Shown: positions 24,601-37,620 of the stretch, piece after piece | Layout: the number at the start of each line of letters is the position of its first letter | Position numbering within the stretch: position 1 is the stretch's first letter | Source of the DNA: Euwallacea fornicatus | Taxonomy: Eukaryota; Arthropoda; Insecta; Coleoptera; Curculionidae | Direction of reading: 5' to 3' | Assembly (NCBI RefSeq): GCF_040115645.1 | Contig: NW_027096052.1 | Coordinates: 248,001 to 312,000 of the forward strand | DNA: 64,000 nt | Position numbers and translations under genes: made by a program | The notes under the pieces: generated by a model | What the model was told of the DNA's origin: nothing | What the model saw: the letters and a program-made list of their open reading frames with translations, nothing else | Databases searched by the model: none

Positions 24601-26281
24601 CTTTGAAGCTCGATAACTTCGGCAAATGAGTACCAAATTCCTTAAAAAAAGTGTCAAATTAATCAGCTCGACGAGATTTTGAAGATGTCACAACACATCA
24701 TGATTGCATCATGTTGAATTTCCAAGAAAAATAGTACTATATGTGCTCAAACACACATATTTTGTGACTTTTCAATCTTTGAAGCTCGATAACTTCGGCA
24801 AATGAGTATCAAATTCCTTAAAAAAAGTGTCAAATTAATCAGCTCGACGAGATTTTGAAGATGTCACAACACATCATGATTGCATCATGTTGAATTTCCA
24901 AGAAAAATAGTACTATATGTGCTCAAACACACATATTTTGTGACTTTTCAAACTTTGAAGCTCGATAACTTCGGCAAATGAGTACCAAATTCCTTAAAAA
25001 AAGTGTCAAATTAATCAGCTCGACGAGATTTTGAAGATGTCACAACACATCATGATTGCATCATGTTGAATTTCCAAGAAAAATAGTACTATATGTGCTC
25101 AAACACACATATTTTGTGACTTTTCAAACTTTGAAGCTCGATTACTTCGGCAAATGAGGACCACATTTGTTAAACAAAGTGTCAAATTAATCGGCTCGAC
25201 GAGATCTTTAAAATGACATGAAACATCATGATTGCATCATGTTGAATTTCCAAGAAAAATAGTACTTTATGTGCTCAAACACACAACTTTTGTGACTTTT
25301 CCAAATTTGAAGCTCGATAACTTCGGCAAATGAGGACCAAATTTGTTAAACAAAGTGTCAAATTAATCAGCTCGACAAGATTTTGAAGATGTCACAACAC
25401 ATCATGATTGCATATTGTTGAATTTCCAAGAATAATAGTACTATATGTGCTCAAACACACATATCTTGTGACTTTTCAATCTTTGAAACTCGATAACTTC
25501 GGCAAATGTGGAACAAATTTCTTAAACAATGTGTCAAATTAATCAGCTCGACGAGATTTTGAAGATGTCACAACTCATCATTATTGCATCTTGTTGAATT
25601 TCCAAGAAAAATAGTACTATATGTGCTCAAACACACATATTTTGTGACTTTTCAAACTTTGAAGCTCGATAACTTCGGCAAATGAGTACCAAATTCCTTA
25701 AAAAAAGTGTCAAATTAATCAGCTCGACGAGATTTTGAAGATGTCACAACACATTATGATTGCATCATGTTGAATTTCCAAGAAAAATAGTACTATATGT
25801 GCTCAAACACACATATTTTGTGACTTTTCAAACTTTGAAGCTCGATAACTTCGGCAAATGAGGACCAAATTTGTTAAACAAAGTGTCAAATTAATCAACT
25901 CGACGAGATTTTGAAGATGTCACAACTCATCATGATTGCATCATGTTGAATTTTCAAAAAAATAGTACTTTATGTGCTCAAACACACATATTTTGTGACT
26001 TTTCAAACTTTGAAGCTCGATAACTTCGGCAAATGAGTACCAAATTCCTTAAAAAAAGTGTCAAATTAATCAGCTCGACGAGATTTTGAAGATGTCACAA
26101 CACATTATGATTGCATCATGTTGAATTTCCAAGAAAAATAGTACTATATGTGCTCAAACACACATATTTTGTGACTTTTCAAACTTTGAAGCTCGATAAC
26201 TTCGGCAAATGAGTACCAAATTCCTTAAAAAAAGTGTCAAATTAATCAGCTCGACGAGATTTTGAAGATGTCACAACACAT
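21613..26281 (+). repeat. 4,747-bp tandem duplication, copy 1
   Basis: About 27 monomers, matching 26,360-31,028 at a fixed offset of 4,747. Shared rare marks include GAGTATC at 22,695, CCAATAAAATAG near 23,142, a subtype box preceded by CAGCTCG at 23,619 (usually CGGCTCG), ATACTACTAT near 24,204, CTACATGTG at 24,561, CGATTACTTCGG near 25,139 and GAATTTTCAAAA near 25,949. The left limit is at 21,612 (A against T) and the right limit at 26,282 (C against T). Confidence 0.92.
23619..25202 (+). repeat. Divergent-box subtype monomers (AGATCT), 9-mer spacing
   Basis: A distinct subtype replaces the usual GATTTTGAAGATGTCACAAC with GATCTTTAAAATGACATGAA. It normally follows GAGGACCACATTTG and ends in an ACAACTTTTG right part. 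Its AGATCT (BglII-type) box lies at 53, 1,460, 2,164, 3,746, 5,328, 5,680, 6,032, 7,263, 8,846, 9,198, 10,078, 11,485, 12,189, 13,771, 15,353, 15,705, 16,057, 17,288, 18,871, 19,223, 20,806, 21,158, 23,619, 25,202, 28,366, 29,949, 32,059, 33,290, 36,456, 54,695, 60,132 and 63,290. The given span is one 1,583-bp example. The last three belong to a sub-variant with CGGTTCGACGAG. Confidence 0.88.
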
Positions 26282-26359
26282 CATGATTGCATCATGTTGA
26301 ATTTCCAAGAATAATAGTACTATATGTGCTCAAACACACATATCTTGTGACTTTTCAAT

Positions 26360-29300
26360 CTTTGAAACTCGATAACTTCGGCAAATGTGGAACAAATTTC
26401 TTAAACAATGTGTCAAATTAATCAGCTCGACGAGATTTTGAAGATGTCACAACTCATCATTATTGCATCTTGTTGAATTTCCAAGAAAAATAGTACTATA
26501 TGTGCTCAAACACACATATTTTGTGACTTTTCAAACTTTGAAGCTCGATAACTTCGGCAAATGAGTACCAAATTCCTTAAAAAAAGTGTCAAATTAATCA
26601 GCTCGACGAGATTTTGAAGATGTCACAACACATTATGATTGCATCATGTTGAATTTCCAAGAAAAATAGTACTATATGTGCTCAAACACACATATTTTGT
26701 GACTTTTCAAACTTTGAAGCTCGATAACTTCGGCAAATGAGGACCAAATTTGTTAAACAAAGTGTCAAATTAATCAACTCGACGAGATTTTGAAGATGTC
26801 ACAACTCATCATGATTGCATCATGTTGAATTTCCAAAAAAATAGTACTTTATGTGCTCAAACACACATATTTTGTGACTTTTCAAACTTTGAAGCTCGAT
26901 AACTTCGGCAAATGAGTACCAAATTCCTTAAAAAAAGTGTCAAATTAATCAGCTCGACGAGATTTTGAAGATGTCACAACACATTATGATTGCATCATGT
27001 TGAATTTCCAAGAAAAATAGTACTATATGTGCTCAAACACACATATTTTGAGACTTTTCAAACTTTGAAGCTCGATAACTTCGGCAAATGAGTACCAAAT
27101 TCCTTAAAAAAAGTGTCAAATTAATCAGCTCGACGAGATTTTGAAGATGTCACAACACATCATGATTGCATCATGTTGAATTTCCAAAAAAATAGTACTT
27201 TATGTGCTCAAACACACATATTTTGTGACTTTTCAAACTTTGAAGCTCGATAACTTCGGCAAATGAGTACCAAATTCCTTAAAAAAAGTGTCAAATTAAT
27301 CAGCTCGACGAGATTTTGAAGATGTCACAACACATCATGATTGCATCATGTTGAATTTCCAAGAAAAATAGTACTATATGTGCTCAAACACACATATTTT
27401 GTGACTTTTCAATCTTTGAAGCTCGATAACTTCGGCAAATGAGTATCAAATTCCTTAAAAAAAGTGTCAAATTAATCAGCTCGACGAGATTTTGAAGATG
27501 TCACAACACATCATGATTGCATCATGTTGAATTTCCAAGAAAAATAGTACTATATGTGCTCAAACACACATATTTTGTGACTTTTCAAACTTTGAAGCTC
27601 GATAACTTCGGCAAATGAGTACCAAATTCCTTAAAAAAAGTGTCAAATTAATCAGCTCGACGAGATTTTGAAGATGTCACAACACATCATGATTGCATCA
27701 TGTTGAATTTCCAAGAAAAATAGTACTATATGTGCTCAAACACACATATTTTGTGACTTTTCAAACTTTGAAGCTCGATAACTTCGGCAAATGAGGACCA
27801 AATTTGTTAAACAAAGTGTCAAATTAATCAACTCGACGAGATTTTGAAGATGTCACAACTCATCATGATTGCATCATGTTGAATTTCCAATAAAATAGTA
27901 CTTTATGTGCTCAAACACACATATTTTGTGACTTTTCAAACTTTGAAGCTCGATAACTTCGGCAAATGAGTACCAAATTCCTTAAAAAAAGTGTCAAATT
28001 AATCAGCTCGACGAGATTTTGAAGATGTCACAACACATTATGATTGCATCATGTTGAATTTCCAAGAAAAATAGTACTATATGTGCTCAAACACACATAT
28101 TTTGTGACTTTTCAAACTTTGAAGCTCGATAACTTCGGCAAATGAGTACCAAATTCCTTAAAAAAAGTGTCAAATTAATCAGCTCGACGAGATTTTGAAG
28201 ATGTCACAACACATCATGATTGCATCATGTTGAATTTCCAAGAAAAATAGTACTATATGTGCTCAAACACACATATTTTGTGACTTTTCAAACTTTGAAG
28301 CTCGATAACTTCGGCAAATGAGGACCACATTTGTTAAACAAAGTGTCAAATTAATCAGCTCGACGAGATCTTTAAAATGACATGAAACATCATGATTGCA
28401 TCATGTTGAATTTCCAAGAAAAATAGTACTTTATGTGCTCAAACACACAACTTTTGTGACTTTTCCAAATTTGAAGCTCGATAACTTCGGCAAATGAGGA
28501 CCAAATTTGTTAAACAAAGTGTCAAATTAATCAGCTCGACAAGATTTTGAAGATGTCACAACACATCATGATTGCATATTGTTGAATTTCCAAGAATAAT
28601 AGTACTATATGTGCTCAAACACACATATCTTGTGACTTTTCAATCTTTGAAACTCGATAACTTCGGCAAATGTGGAACAAATTTCTTAAACAATGTGTCA
28701 AATTAATCAGCTCGACGAGATTTTGAAGATGTCACAACTCATCATTATTGCATCTTGTTGAATTTCCAAGAAAAATAGTACTATATGTGCTCAAACACAC
28801 ATATTTTGTGACTTTTCAAACTTTGAAGCTCGATAACTTCGGCAAATGAGTACCAAATTCCTTAAAAAAAGTGTCAAATTAATCAGCTCGACGAGATTTT
28901 GAAGATGTCACAACACATTATGATTGCATCATGTTGAATTTCCAAGAAAAATACTACTATATGTGCTCAAACACACATATTTTGTGACTTTTCAAACTTT
29001 GAAGCTCGATAACTTCGGCAAATGAGGACCAAATTTGTTAAACAAAGTGTCAAATTAATCAACTCGACGAGATTTTGAAGATGTCACAACTCATCATGAT
29101 TGCATCATGTTGAATTTCCAAAAAAATAGTACTTTATGTGCTCAAACACACATATTTTGTGACTTTTCAAACTTTGAAGCTCGATAACTTCGGCAAATGA
29201 GTACCAAATTCCTTAAAAAAAGTGTCAAATTAATCAGCTCGACGAGATTTTGAAGATGTCACAACACATTATGATTGCATCATGTTGAATTTCCAAGAAA

Positions 29301-31028
29301 AATAGTACTACATGTGCTCAAACACACATATTTTGTGACTTTTCAAACTTTGAAGCTCGATAACTTCGGCAAATGAGTACCAAATTCCTTAAAAAAAGTG
29401 TCAAATTAATCAGCTCGACGAGATTTTGAAGATGTCACAACACATCATGATTGCATCATGTTGAATTTCCAAGAAAAATAGTACTATATGTGCTCAAACA
29501 CACATATTTTGTGACTTTTCAATCTTTGAAGCTCGATAACTTCGGCAAATGAGTATCAAATTCCTTAAAAAAAGTGTCAAATTAATCAGCTCGACGAGAT
29601 TTTGAAGATGTCACAACACATCATGATTGCATCATGTTGAATTTCCAAGAAAAATAGTACTATATGTGCTCAAACACACATATTTTGTGACTTTTCAAAC
29701 TTTGAAGCTCGATAACTTCGGCAAATGAGTACCAAATTCCTTAAAAAAAGTGTCAAATTAATCAGCTCGACGAGATTTTGAAGATGTCACAACACATCAT
29801 GATTGCATCATGTTGAATTTCCAAGAAAAATAGTACTATATGTGCTCAAACACACATATTTTGTGACTTTTCAAACTTTGAAGCTCGATTACTTCGGCAA
29901 ATGAGGACCACATTTGTTAAACAAAGTGTCAAATTAATCGGCTCGACGAGATCTTTAAAATGACATGAAACATCATGATTGCATCATGTTGAATTTCCAA
30001 GAAAAATAGTACTTTATGTGCTCAAACACACAACTTTTGTGACTTTTCCAAATTTGAAGCTCGATAACTTCGGCAAATGAGGACCAAATTTGTTAAACAA
30101 AGTGTCAAATTAATCAGCTCGACAAGATTTTGAAGATGTCACAACACATCATGATTGCATATTGTTGAATTTCCAAGAATAATAGTACTATATGTGCTCA
30201 AACACACATATCTTGTGACTTTTCAATCTTTGAAACTCGATAACTTCGGCAAATGTGGAACAAATTTCTTAAACAATGTGTCAAATTAATCAGCTCGACG
30301 AGATTTTGAAGATGTCACAACTCATCATTATTGCATCTTGTTGAATTTCCAAGAAAAATAGTACTATATGTGCTCAAACACACATATTTTGTGACTTTTC
30401 AAACTTTGAAGCTCGATAACTTCGGCAAATGAGTACCAAATTCCTTAAAAAAAGTGTCAAATTAATCAGCTCGACGAGATTTTGAAGATGTCACAACACA
30501 TTATGATTGCATCATGTTGAATTTCCAAGAAAAATAGTACTATATGTGCTCAAACACACATATTTTGTGACTTTTCAAACTTTGAAGCTCGATAACTTCG
30601 GCAAATGAGGACCAAATTTGTTAAACAAAGTGTCAAATTAATCAACTCGACGAGATTTTGAAGATGTCACAACTCATCATGATTGCATCATGTTGAATTT
30701 TCAAAAAAATAGTACTTTATGTGCTCAAACACACATATTTTGTGACTTTTCAAACTTTGAAGCTCGATAACTTCGGCAAATGAGTACCAAATTCCTTAAA
30801 AAAAGTGTCAAATTAATCAGCTCGACGAGATTTTGAAGATGTCACAACACATTATGATTGCATCATGTTGAATTTCCAAGAAAAATAGTACTATATGTGC
30901 TCAAACACACATATTTTGTGACTTTTCAAACTTTGAAGCTCGATAACTTCGGCAAATGAGTACCAAATTCCTTAAAAAAAGTGTCAAATTAATCAGCTCG
31001 ACGAGATTTTGAAGATGTCACAACACAT
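26360..31028 (+). repeat. 4,747-bp tandem duplication, copy 2
   Basis: Repeats 21,613-26,281 with all the rare marks in the same order. The only substitution noticed is A at 27,051 (TTTGAGAC) where copy 1 has T at 22,304. The joint before it, at about 26,282-26,360, is a chimeric monomer joining a GCATCATG centre to the CCAAGAATAATAG form. That form otherwise follows GCATATTG. Confidence 0.92.
28756..30865 (+). repeat. 2,110-bp tandem duplication, copy 1
   Basis: Twelve monomers. Positions 28,756-31,028 match 30,866-33,138 at offset 2,110. The marks ATACTACTAT (28,951 and 31,061), CTACATGTG (29,308 and 31,418) and CGATTACTTCGG (29,886 and 31,996) are all doubled. The event happened inside the second 4,747-bp copy, so it is younger than that duplication. 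Confidence 0.9.
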
Positions 31029-33138
31029 TATGATTGCATCATGTTGAATTTCCAAGAAAAATACTACTATATGTGCTCAAACACACATATTTTGTGACTT
31101 TTCAAACTTTGAAGCTCGATAACTTCGGCAAATGAGGACCAAATTTGTTAAACAAAGTGTCAAATTAATCAACTCGACGAGATTTTGAAGATGTCACAAC
31201 TCATCATGATTGCATCATGTTGAATTTCCAAAAAAATAGTACTTTATGTGCTCAAACACACATGTTTTGTGACTTTTCAAACTTTGAAGCTCGATAACTT
31301 CGGCAAATGAGTACCAAATTCCTTAAAAAAAGTGTCAAATTAATCAGCTCGACGAGATTTTGAAGATGTCACAACACATTATGATTGCATCATGTTGAAT
31401 TTCCAAGAAAAATAGTACTACATGTGCTCAAACACACATATTTTGTGACTTTTCAAACTTTGAAGCTCGATAACTTCGGCAAATGAGTACCAAATTCCTT
31501 AAAAAAAGTGTCAAATTAATCAGCTCGACGAGATTTTGAAGATGTCACAACACATCATGATTGCATCATGTTGAATTTCCAAGAAAAATAGTACTATATG
31601 TGCTCAAACACACATATTTTGTGACTTTTCAATCTTTGAAGCTCGATAACTTCGGCAAATGAGTATCAAATTCCTTAAAAAAAGTGTCAAATTAATCAGC
31701 TCGACGAGATTTTGAAGATGTCACAACACATCATGATTGCATCATGTTGAATTTCCAAGAAAAATAGTACTATATGTGCTCAAACACACATATTTTGTGA
31801 CTTTTCAAACTTTGAAGCTCGATAACTTCGGCAAATGAGTACCAAATTCCTTAAAAAAAGTGTCAAATTAATCAGCTCGACGAGATTTTGAAGATGTCAC
31901 AACACATCATGATTGCATCATGTTGAATTTCCAAGAAAAATAGTACTATATGTGCTCAAACACACATATTTTGTGACTTTTCAAACTTTGAAGCTCGATT
32001 ACTTCGGCAAATGAGGACCACATTTGTTAAACAAAGTGTCAAATTAATCGGCTCGACGAGATCTTTAAAATGACATGAAACATCATGATTGCATCATGTT
32101 GAATTTCCAAGAAAAATAGTACTTTATGTGCTCAAACACACAACTTTTGTGACTTTTCCAAATTTGAAGCTCGATAACTTCGGCAAATGAGGACCAAATT
32201 TGTTAAACAAAGTGTCAAATTAATCAGCTCGACAAGATTTTGAAGATGTCACAACACATCATGATTGCATATTGTTGAATTTCCAAGAATAATAGTACTA
32301 TATGTGCTCAAACACACATATCTTGTGACTTTTCAATCTTTGAAACTCGATAACTTCGGCAAATGTGGAACAAATTTCTTAAACAATGTGTCAAATTAAT
32401 CAGCTCGACGAGATTTTGAAGATGTCACAACTCATCATTATTGCATCTTGTTGAATTTCCAAGAAAAATAGTACTATATGTGCTCAAACACACATATTTT
32501 GTGACTTTTCAAACTTTGAAGCTCGATAACTTCGGCAAATGAGTACCAAATTCCTTAAAAAAAGTGTCAAATTAATCAGCTCGACGAGATTTTGAAGATG
32601 TCACAACACATTATGATTGCATCATGTTGAATTTCCAAGAAAAATAGTACTATATGTGCTCAAACACACATATTTTGTGACTTTTCAAACTTTGAAGCTC
32701 GATAACTTCGGCAAATGAGGACCAAATTTGTTAAACAAAGTGTCAAATTAATCAACTCGACGAGATTTTGAAGATGTCACAACTCATCATGATTGCATCA
32801 TGTTGAATTTTCAAAAAAATAGTACTTTATGTGCTCAAACACACATATTTTGTGACTTTTCAAACTTTGAAGCTCGATAACTTCGGCAAATGAGTACCAA
32901 ATTCCTTAAAAAAAGTGTCAAATTAATCAGCTCGACGAGATTTTGAAGATGTCACAACACATTATGATTGCATCATGTTGAATTTCCAAGAAAAATAGTA
33001 CTATATGTGCTCAAACACACATATTTTGTGACTTTTCAAACTTTGAAGCTCGATAACTTCGGCAAATGAGTACCAAATTCCTTAAAAAAAGTGTCAAATT
33101 AATCAGCTCGACGAGATTTTGAAGATGTCACAACACAT
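30866..33138 (+). repeat. 2,110-bp tandem duplication, copy 2
   Basis: Repeats 28,756-31,028, with one substitution noticed: G at 31,264 (CATGTTTTG) against A at 29,154. It overlaps copy 1 by about 163 bp, close to one monomer, as expected when the exchange falls inside a repeated unit. It ends at 33,139, where CACATC replaces CACATT. Confidence 0.9.
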
Positions 33139-36100
33139 CATGATTGCATCATGTTGAATTTCCAAGAAAAATAGTACTATATGTGCTCAAACACACATAT
33201 TTTGTGACTTTTCAAACTTTGAAGCTCGATAACTTCGGCAAATGAGGACCACATTTGTTAAACAAAGTGTCAAATTAATCGGCTCGACGAGATCTTTAAA
33301 ATGACATGAAACATCATGATTGCATCATGTTGAATTTCCAAGAAAAATAGTACTTTATGTGCTCAAACACACAACTTTTGTGACTTTTCAAATTTTGATG
33401 CTCGATAACTTCTGCAAATGTGGAACATATTTCTTAAGCAAAGTGTCAAATTAATCAGCTCGACGAGATTTTGAAGATGTCACAACTCATCATTATTGCA
33501 TCATGTTGAATTTCCAAGAAAAATAGTACTATATGTGCTCAAACACACATATTTTGTGACTTTTCAATCTTTGAAACTCGATAACTTCGGCAAATGAGGA
33601 CCACATTTGTTAAACAAAGTGTCAAATTAATCAGCTCCACAAGATTTTGGAGATGTCACAACACATCATGATTGCATCTTGTTGAATTTCCAAAAAAAAT
33701 AGTACTTTATGTGCTCAAACACACATATTTTGTGACTTTTCAAACTTTGAAGCTCGATAACTTCGGCAAATGAGGACCAAATTTGTTAAACAAAGTGTCA
33801 AATTAATCAGCTCCACAAGATTTTGAAGATGTCTCAACACATCATGATTTTATCATGTTGAATTTCCAAGAAAAATAGTACTATATGTGCTCAAACACAC
33901 AACTTGTGTGACTTTTCAAATTTTGATGCTCGATAACTTCGGCAAATGAGTACCAAATTCCTTAAAAAAAGTGTCAAATTAATCAGCTCGACGAGATTTT
34001 GAAGATCTCACAACACATCATGATTGCATCTTGTTGAATTTCCAAGAAAAATAGTACTATATGTGCTCAAACACACAACTTGTGTGACTTTTCAAATTTT
34101 GATGCTCGATAACTTCGGCAAATGAGTACCAAATTCCTTAAAAAAAGTGTCAAATTAATCAGCTCGACGAGATTTTGAAGATCTCACAACACATCATGAT
34201 TGCATCTTGTTGAATTTCCAAGAAAAATAGTACTATATGTGCTCAAACACACAACTTGTGTGACTTTTCAAATTTTGATGCTCGATAACTTCGGCAAATG
34301 AGTACCAAATTCCTTAAAAAAAGTGTCAAATTAATCAGCTCGACGAGATTTTGAAGATCTCACAACACATCATGATTGCATCTTGTTGAATTTCCAAGAA
34401 AAATAGTACTTTTTGTGCTCAAACACACAACTTTTGTGACTTTTCAATCTTTGAAACTCGATAACTTCGGCAAATGTGGAACAAATTACTTAAACAAAGT
34501 GTCAAATTAATCAGTTCGACGAGATTTTGAAGATGTCACAACACATCATGATTGCATCTTGTTGAATTTCCAAAAAAAATAGTACTTTATGTGCTCAAAC
34601 ACACATATTTTGTGACTTTTCCAAATTTGAAGCTCGATAACTTCGGCAAATGAGGACCAAATTTGTTAAACAAAGTGTCAAATTAATCAGCTCGACAAGA
34701 TTTTGAAGATGTCACAACACATCATGATTGCATATTGTTGAATTTCCAAGAATAATAGTACTATATGTGCTCAAACACACATATTTTGTGACTTTTCAAT
34801 CTTTGAAACTCGATAACTTCGGCAAATGTGGAACAAATTTCTTAAACAATGTGTCAAATTAATCAGCTCGACGAGATTTTGAAGATGTCACAACTCATCA
34901 TTATTGCATCTTGTTGAATTTCCAAGAAAAATAGTACTATATGTGCTCAAACACACATATTTTGTGACTTTTCAAACTTTGAAGCTCGATAACTTCGGCA
35001 AATGAGGACCAAATTTGTTAAACAAAGTGTCAAATTAATCAACTCGACGAGATTTTGAAGATGTCACAACTCATCATGATTGCATCTTGTTGAATTTCCA
35101 AAAAAATAGTACTTTATGTGCTCAAACACACATATTGTGTGACTTTTCAAACTTTGAAGCTCGATAACTTCGGCAAATGTGGAACATATTTCTTAAGCAA
35201 AGTGTCAAATTAATCAGCTCGACGAGATTTTGAAGATGTCACAACTCATCATTATTGCATCTTGTTGAATTTCCCAAAAAATAGTACTTTATATGCTCAA
35301 ACACACATATTTTGTGACTTTTCAAACTTTGAAGCTCGATAACTTCGGCAAATAAGGACCAAATTTGTTAAACAAAGTGTCAAATTAATCAGCTCCACAA
35401 GATTTTGAAGATGTCACAACACATCATGATTGCATCTTGTTGAATTTCCAAGAAAAATAGTACTTTTTGTGCTCAAACACACAACTTTTGTGACTTTTCA
35501 ATCTTTGAAACTCGATAACTTCGGCAAATGTGGAACAAATTACTTAAACAAAGTGTCAAATTAATCAGTTCGACGAGATTTTGAAGATGTCACAACACAT
35601 CATGATTGCATCTTGTTGAATTTCCAAAAAAAATAGTACTTTATGTGCTCAAACACACATATTTTGTGACTTTTCAATCTTTGAAACTCGATAACTTCGG
35701 CAAATGTGGAACAAATTTCTTAAACAAAGTGTCAAATTAATCAGCTCGACGAGATTTTGAAGATGTCACAACACATCATGATTGCATATTGTTGAATTTC
35801 CAAGAAAAATAGTACTATATGTGCTCAAACACACATATTTTGTGACTTTTCAATCTTTGAAACTCGATAACTTCGGCAAATGAGGACCAAATTCCTTAAA
35901 GAAAGTGTCAAATTAATCAGCTCGACAAGATTTTGAAGATGTCACAACACATCATGATTGCATATTGTTGAATTTCCAAGAAAAATAGTACTATATGTGC
36001 TCAAACACACAACTTGTGTGACTTTTCAAATTTTGATGCTCGATAACTTCGGCAAATGAGTACCAAATTCCTTAAAAAAAGTGTCAAATTAATCAGCTCG

Positions 36101-36600
36101 ACGAGATTTTGAAGATCTCACAACACATCATGATTGCATCTTGTTGAATTTCCAAGAAAAATAGTACTATTTGTGCTCAAACACACAACTTTTGTGACTT
36201 TTCAATCTTTGAAACTCGATAACTTCGGCAAATGTGGAACAAATTACTTAAACAAAGTGTCAAATTAATCAGTTCGACGAGATTTTGAAGATGTCACAAC
36301 ACATCATGATTGCATCTTGTTGAATTTCCAAGAAAAATAGTACTTTATGTGCTCAAACACACAACTTTTGTGACTTTTCCAAATTTGAAGCTCGATAACT
36401 TCGGCAAATGAGGACCACATTTGTTAAACAAAGTGTCAAATTAATCGGCTCGACGAGATCTTTAAAATGACATGAAACATCATGATTGCATCATGTTGAA
36501 TTTCCAAGAAAAATAGTACTTTATGTGCTCAAACACACAACTTTTGTGACTTTTCAAATTTTGATGCTCGATAACTTCGGCAAATGTGGAACAAATTTCT
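33139..36600 (+). repeat. Transition zone between array domains
   Basis: Domain 1 markers (GAGTACCAAATTCCTTAAAAAAAG; the AGATCT subtype at 33,290 and 36,456) are intermixed with the first domain 2 markers: TTTTGGAG near 33,646, GATGTCTCAAC near 33,829, TTGTGTGAC near 33,904, and CCCAAAAAATAG near 35,273. The CTTCTGCAAATG joint variant lies near 33,413. Few long duplicates were found here compared with the flanks. Monomers carry private changes such as CAAATTACTTAAAC near 34,484 and CAGTTCGACGAG near 34,513. Confidence 0.75.
33858..34411 (+). repeat. Perfectly repeated monomer, about 3 copies
   Basis: Sequence repeats exactly at 176 bp across just over three units, with unit starts at 33,942, 34,118 and 34,294. 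All share AACTTGTGTGAC, GAGTACCAAATTCC and the unusual GAAGATCTCACAAC (TCT instead of TGT). The run breaks at about 34,411, where CTATATGTG becomes CTTTTTGTG. A related copy stands near 36,010-36,170. Adjacent identical monomers are rare elsewhere in the window. Confidence 0.88.
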
Positions 36601-37620
36601 TAAACAAAGTGTCAAATTAATCAGCTCGACGAGATTTTGAAGATGTCACAACACATCATGATTGCATCTTGTTGAATTTCCAAAAAAAATAGTACTTTAT
36701 GTGCTCAAACACACATATTTTGTGACTTTTCAAACTTTGAAGCTCGATAACTTCGGCAAATAAGGACCAAATTTGTTAAACAAAGTGTCAAATTAATCAG
36801 CTCCACAAGATTTTGAAGATGTCACAACACATCATGATTGCATCTTGTTGAATTTCCAAGAAAAATAGTACTATATGTGCTCAAACACACATATTTTGTG
36901 ACTTTTCAATCTTTGAAACTCGATAACTTCGGCAAACGGGGACCAAATTTGTTAAGCAAAGTGTCAAATTAATCAGCTCCACAAGATTTTGGAGATGTCA
37001 CAACACATCATGATTGCATCTTGTTGAATTTCCAAAAAAAATAGTACTTTATGTGCTCAAACACACATATTTTGTGACTTTTCAATCTTTGAAACTCGAT
37101 AACTTCGGCAAATGTGGAACAAATTTCTTAAACAAAGTGTCAAATTAATCAGCTCGACGAGATTTTGAAGATGTCACAACTCATCATTATTGCATCTTGT
37201 TGAATTTCCAAAAAAATAGTACTTTATGTGCTCAAACACACATATTGTGTGACTTTTCAAACTTTGAAGCTCGATAACTTCGGCAAATGTGGAACATATT
37301 TCTTAAGCAAAGTGTCAAATTAATCAGCTCGACGAGATTTTGAAGATGTCACAACTCATCATTATTGCATCTTGTTGAATTTCCAAAAATATAGTACTTT
37401 ATATGCTCAAACACACATATTTTGTGACTTTTCAAACTTTGAAGCTCGATAGCTTCGGCAAATGAGGACCAAATTTGTTAAACAAAGTGTCAAATTAATC
37501 AGCTCCACAAGATTTTGAAGATGTCACAACACCTCATGATTGCATCTTGTTGAATTTCCAAGAAAAATAGTACTATATGTGCTCAAACACACATATTTTG
37601 TGACTTTTCAATCTTTGAAA

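Noticed and set aside
34003..34008. AGATCT sites in GAAGATCTCAC at about 34,003, 34,179, 34,355 and 36,114 as members of the divergent-box subtype
   Set aside because: These arise from a single TGT to TCT change at another place in the monomer and lack the TTTAAAATGACATG box, so they are not counted with that subtype.
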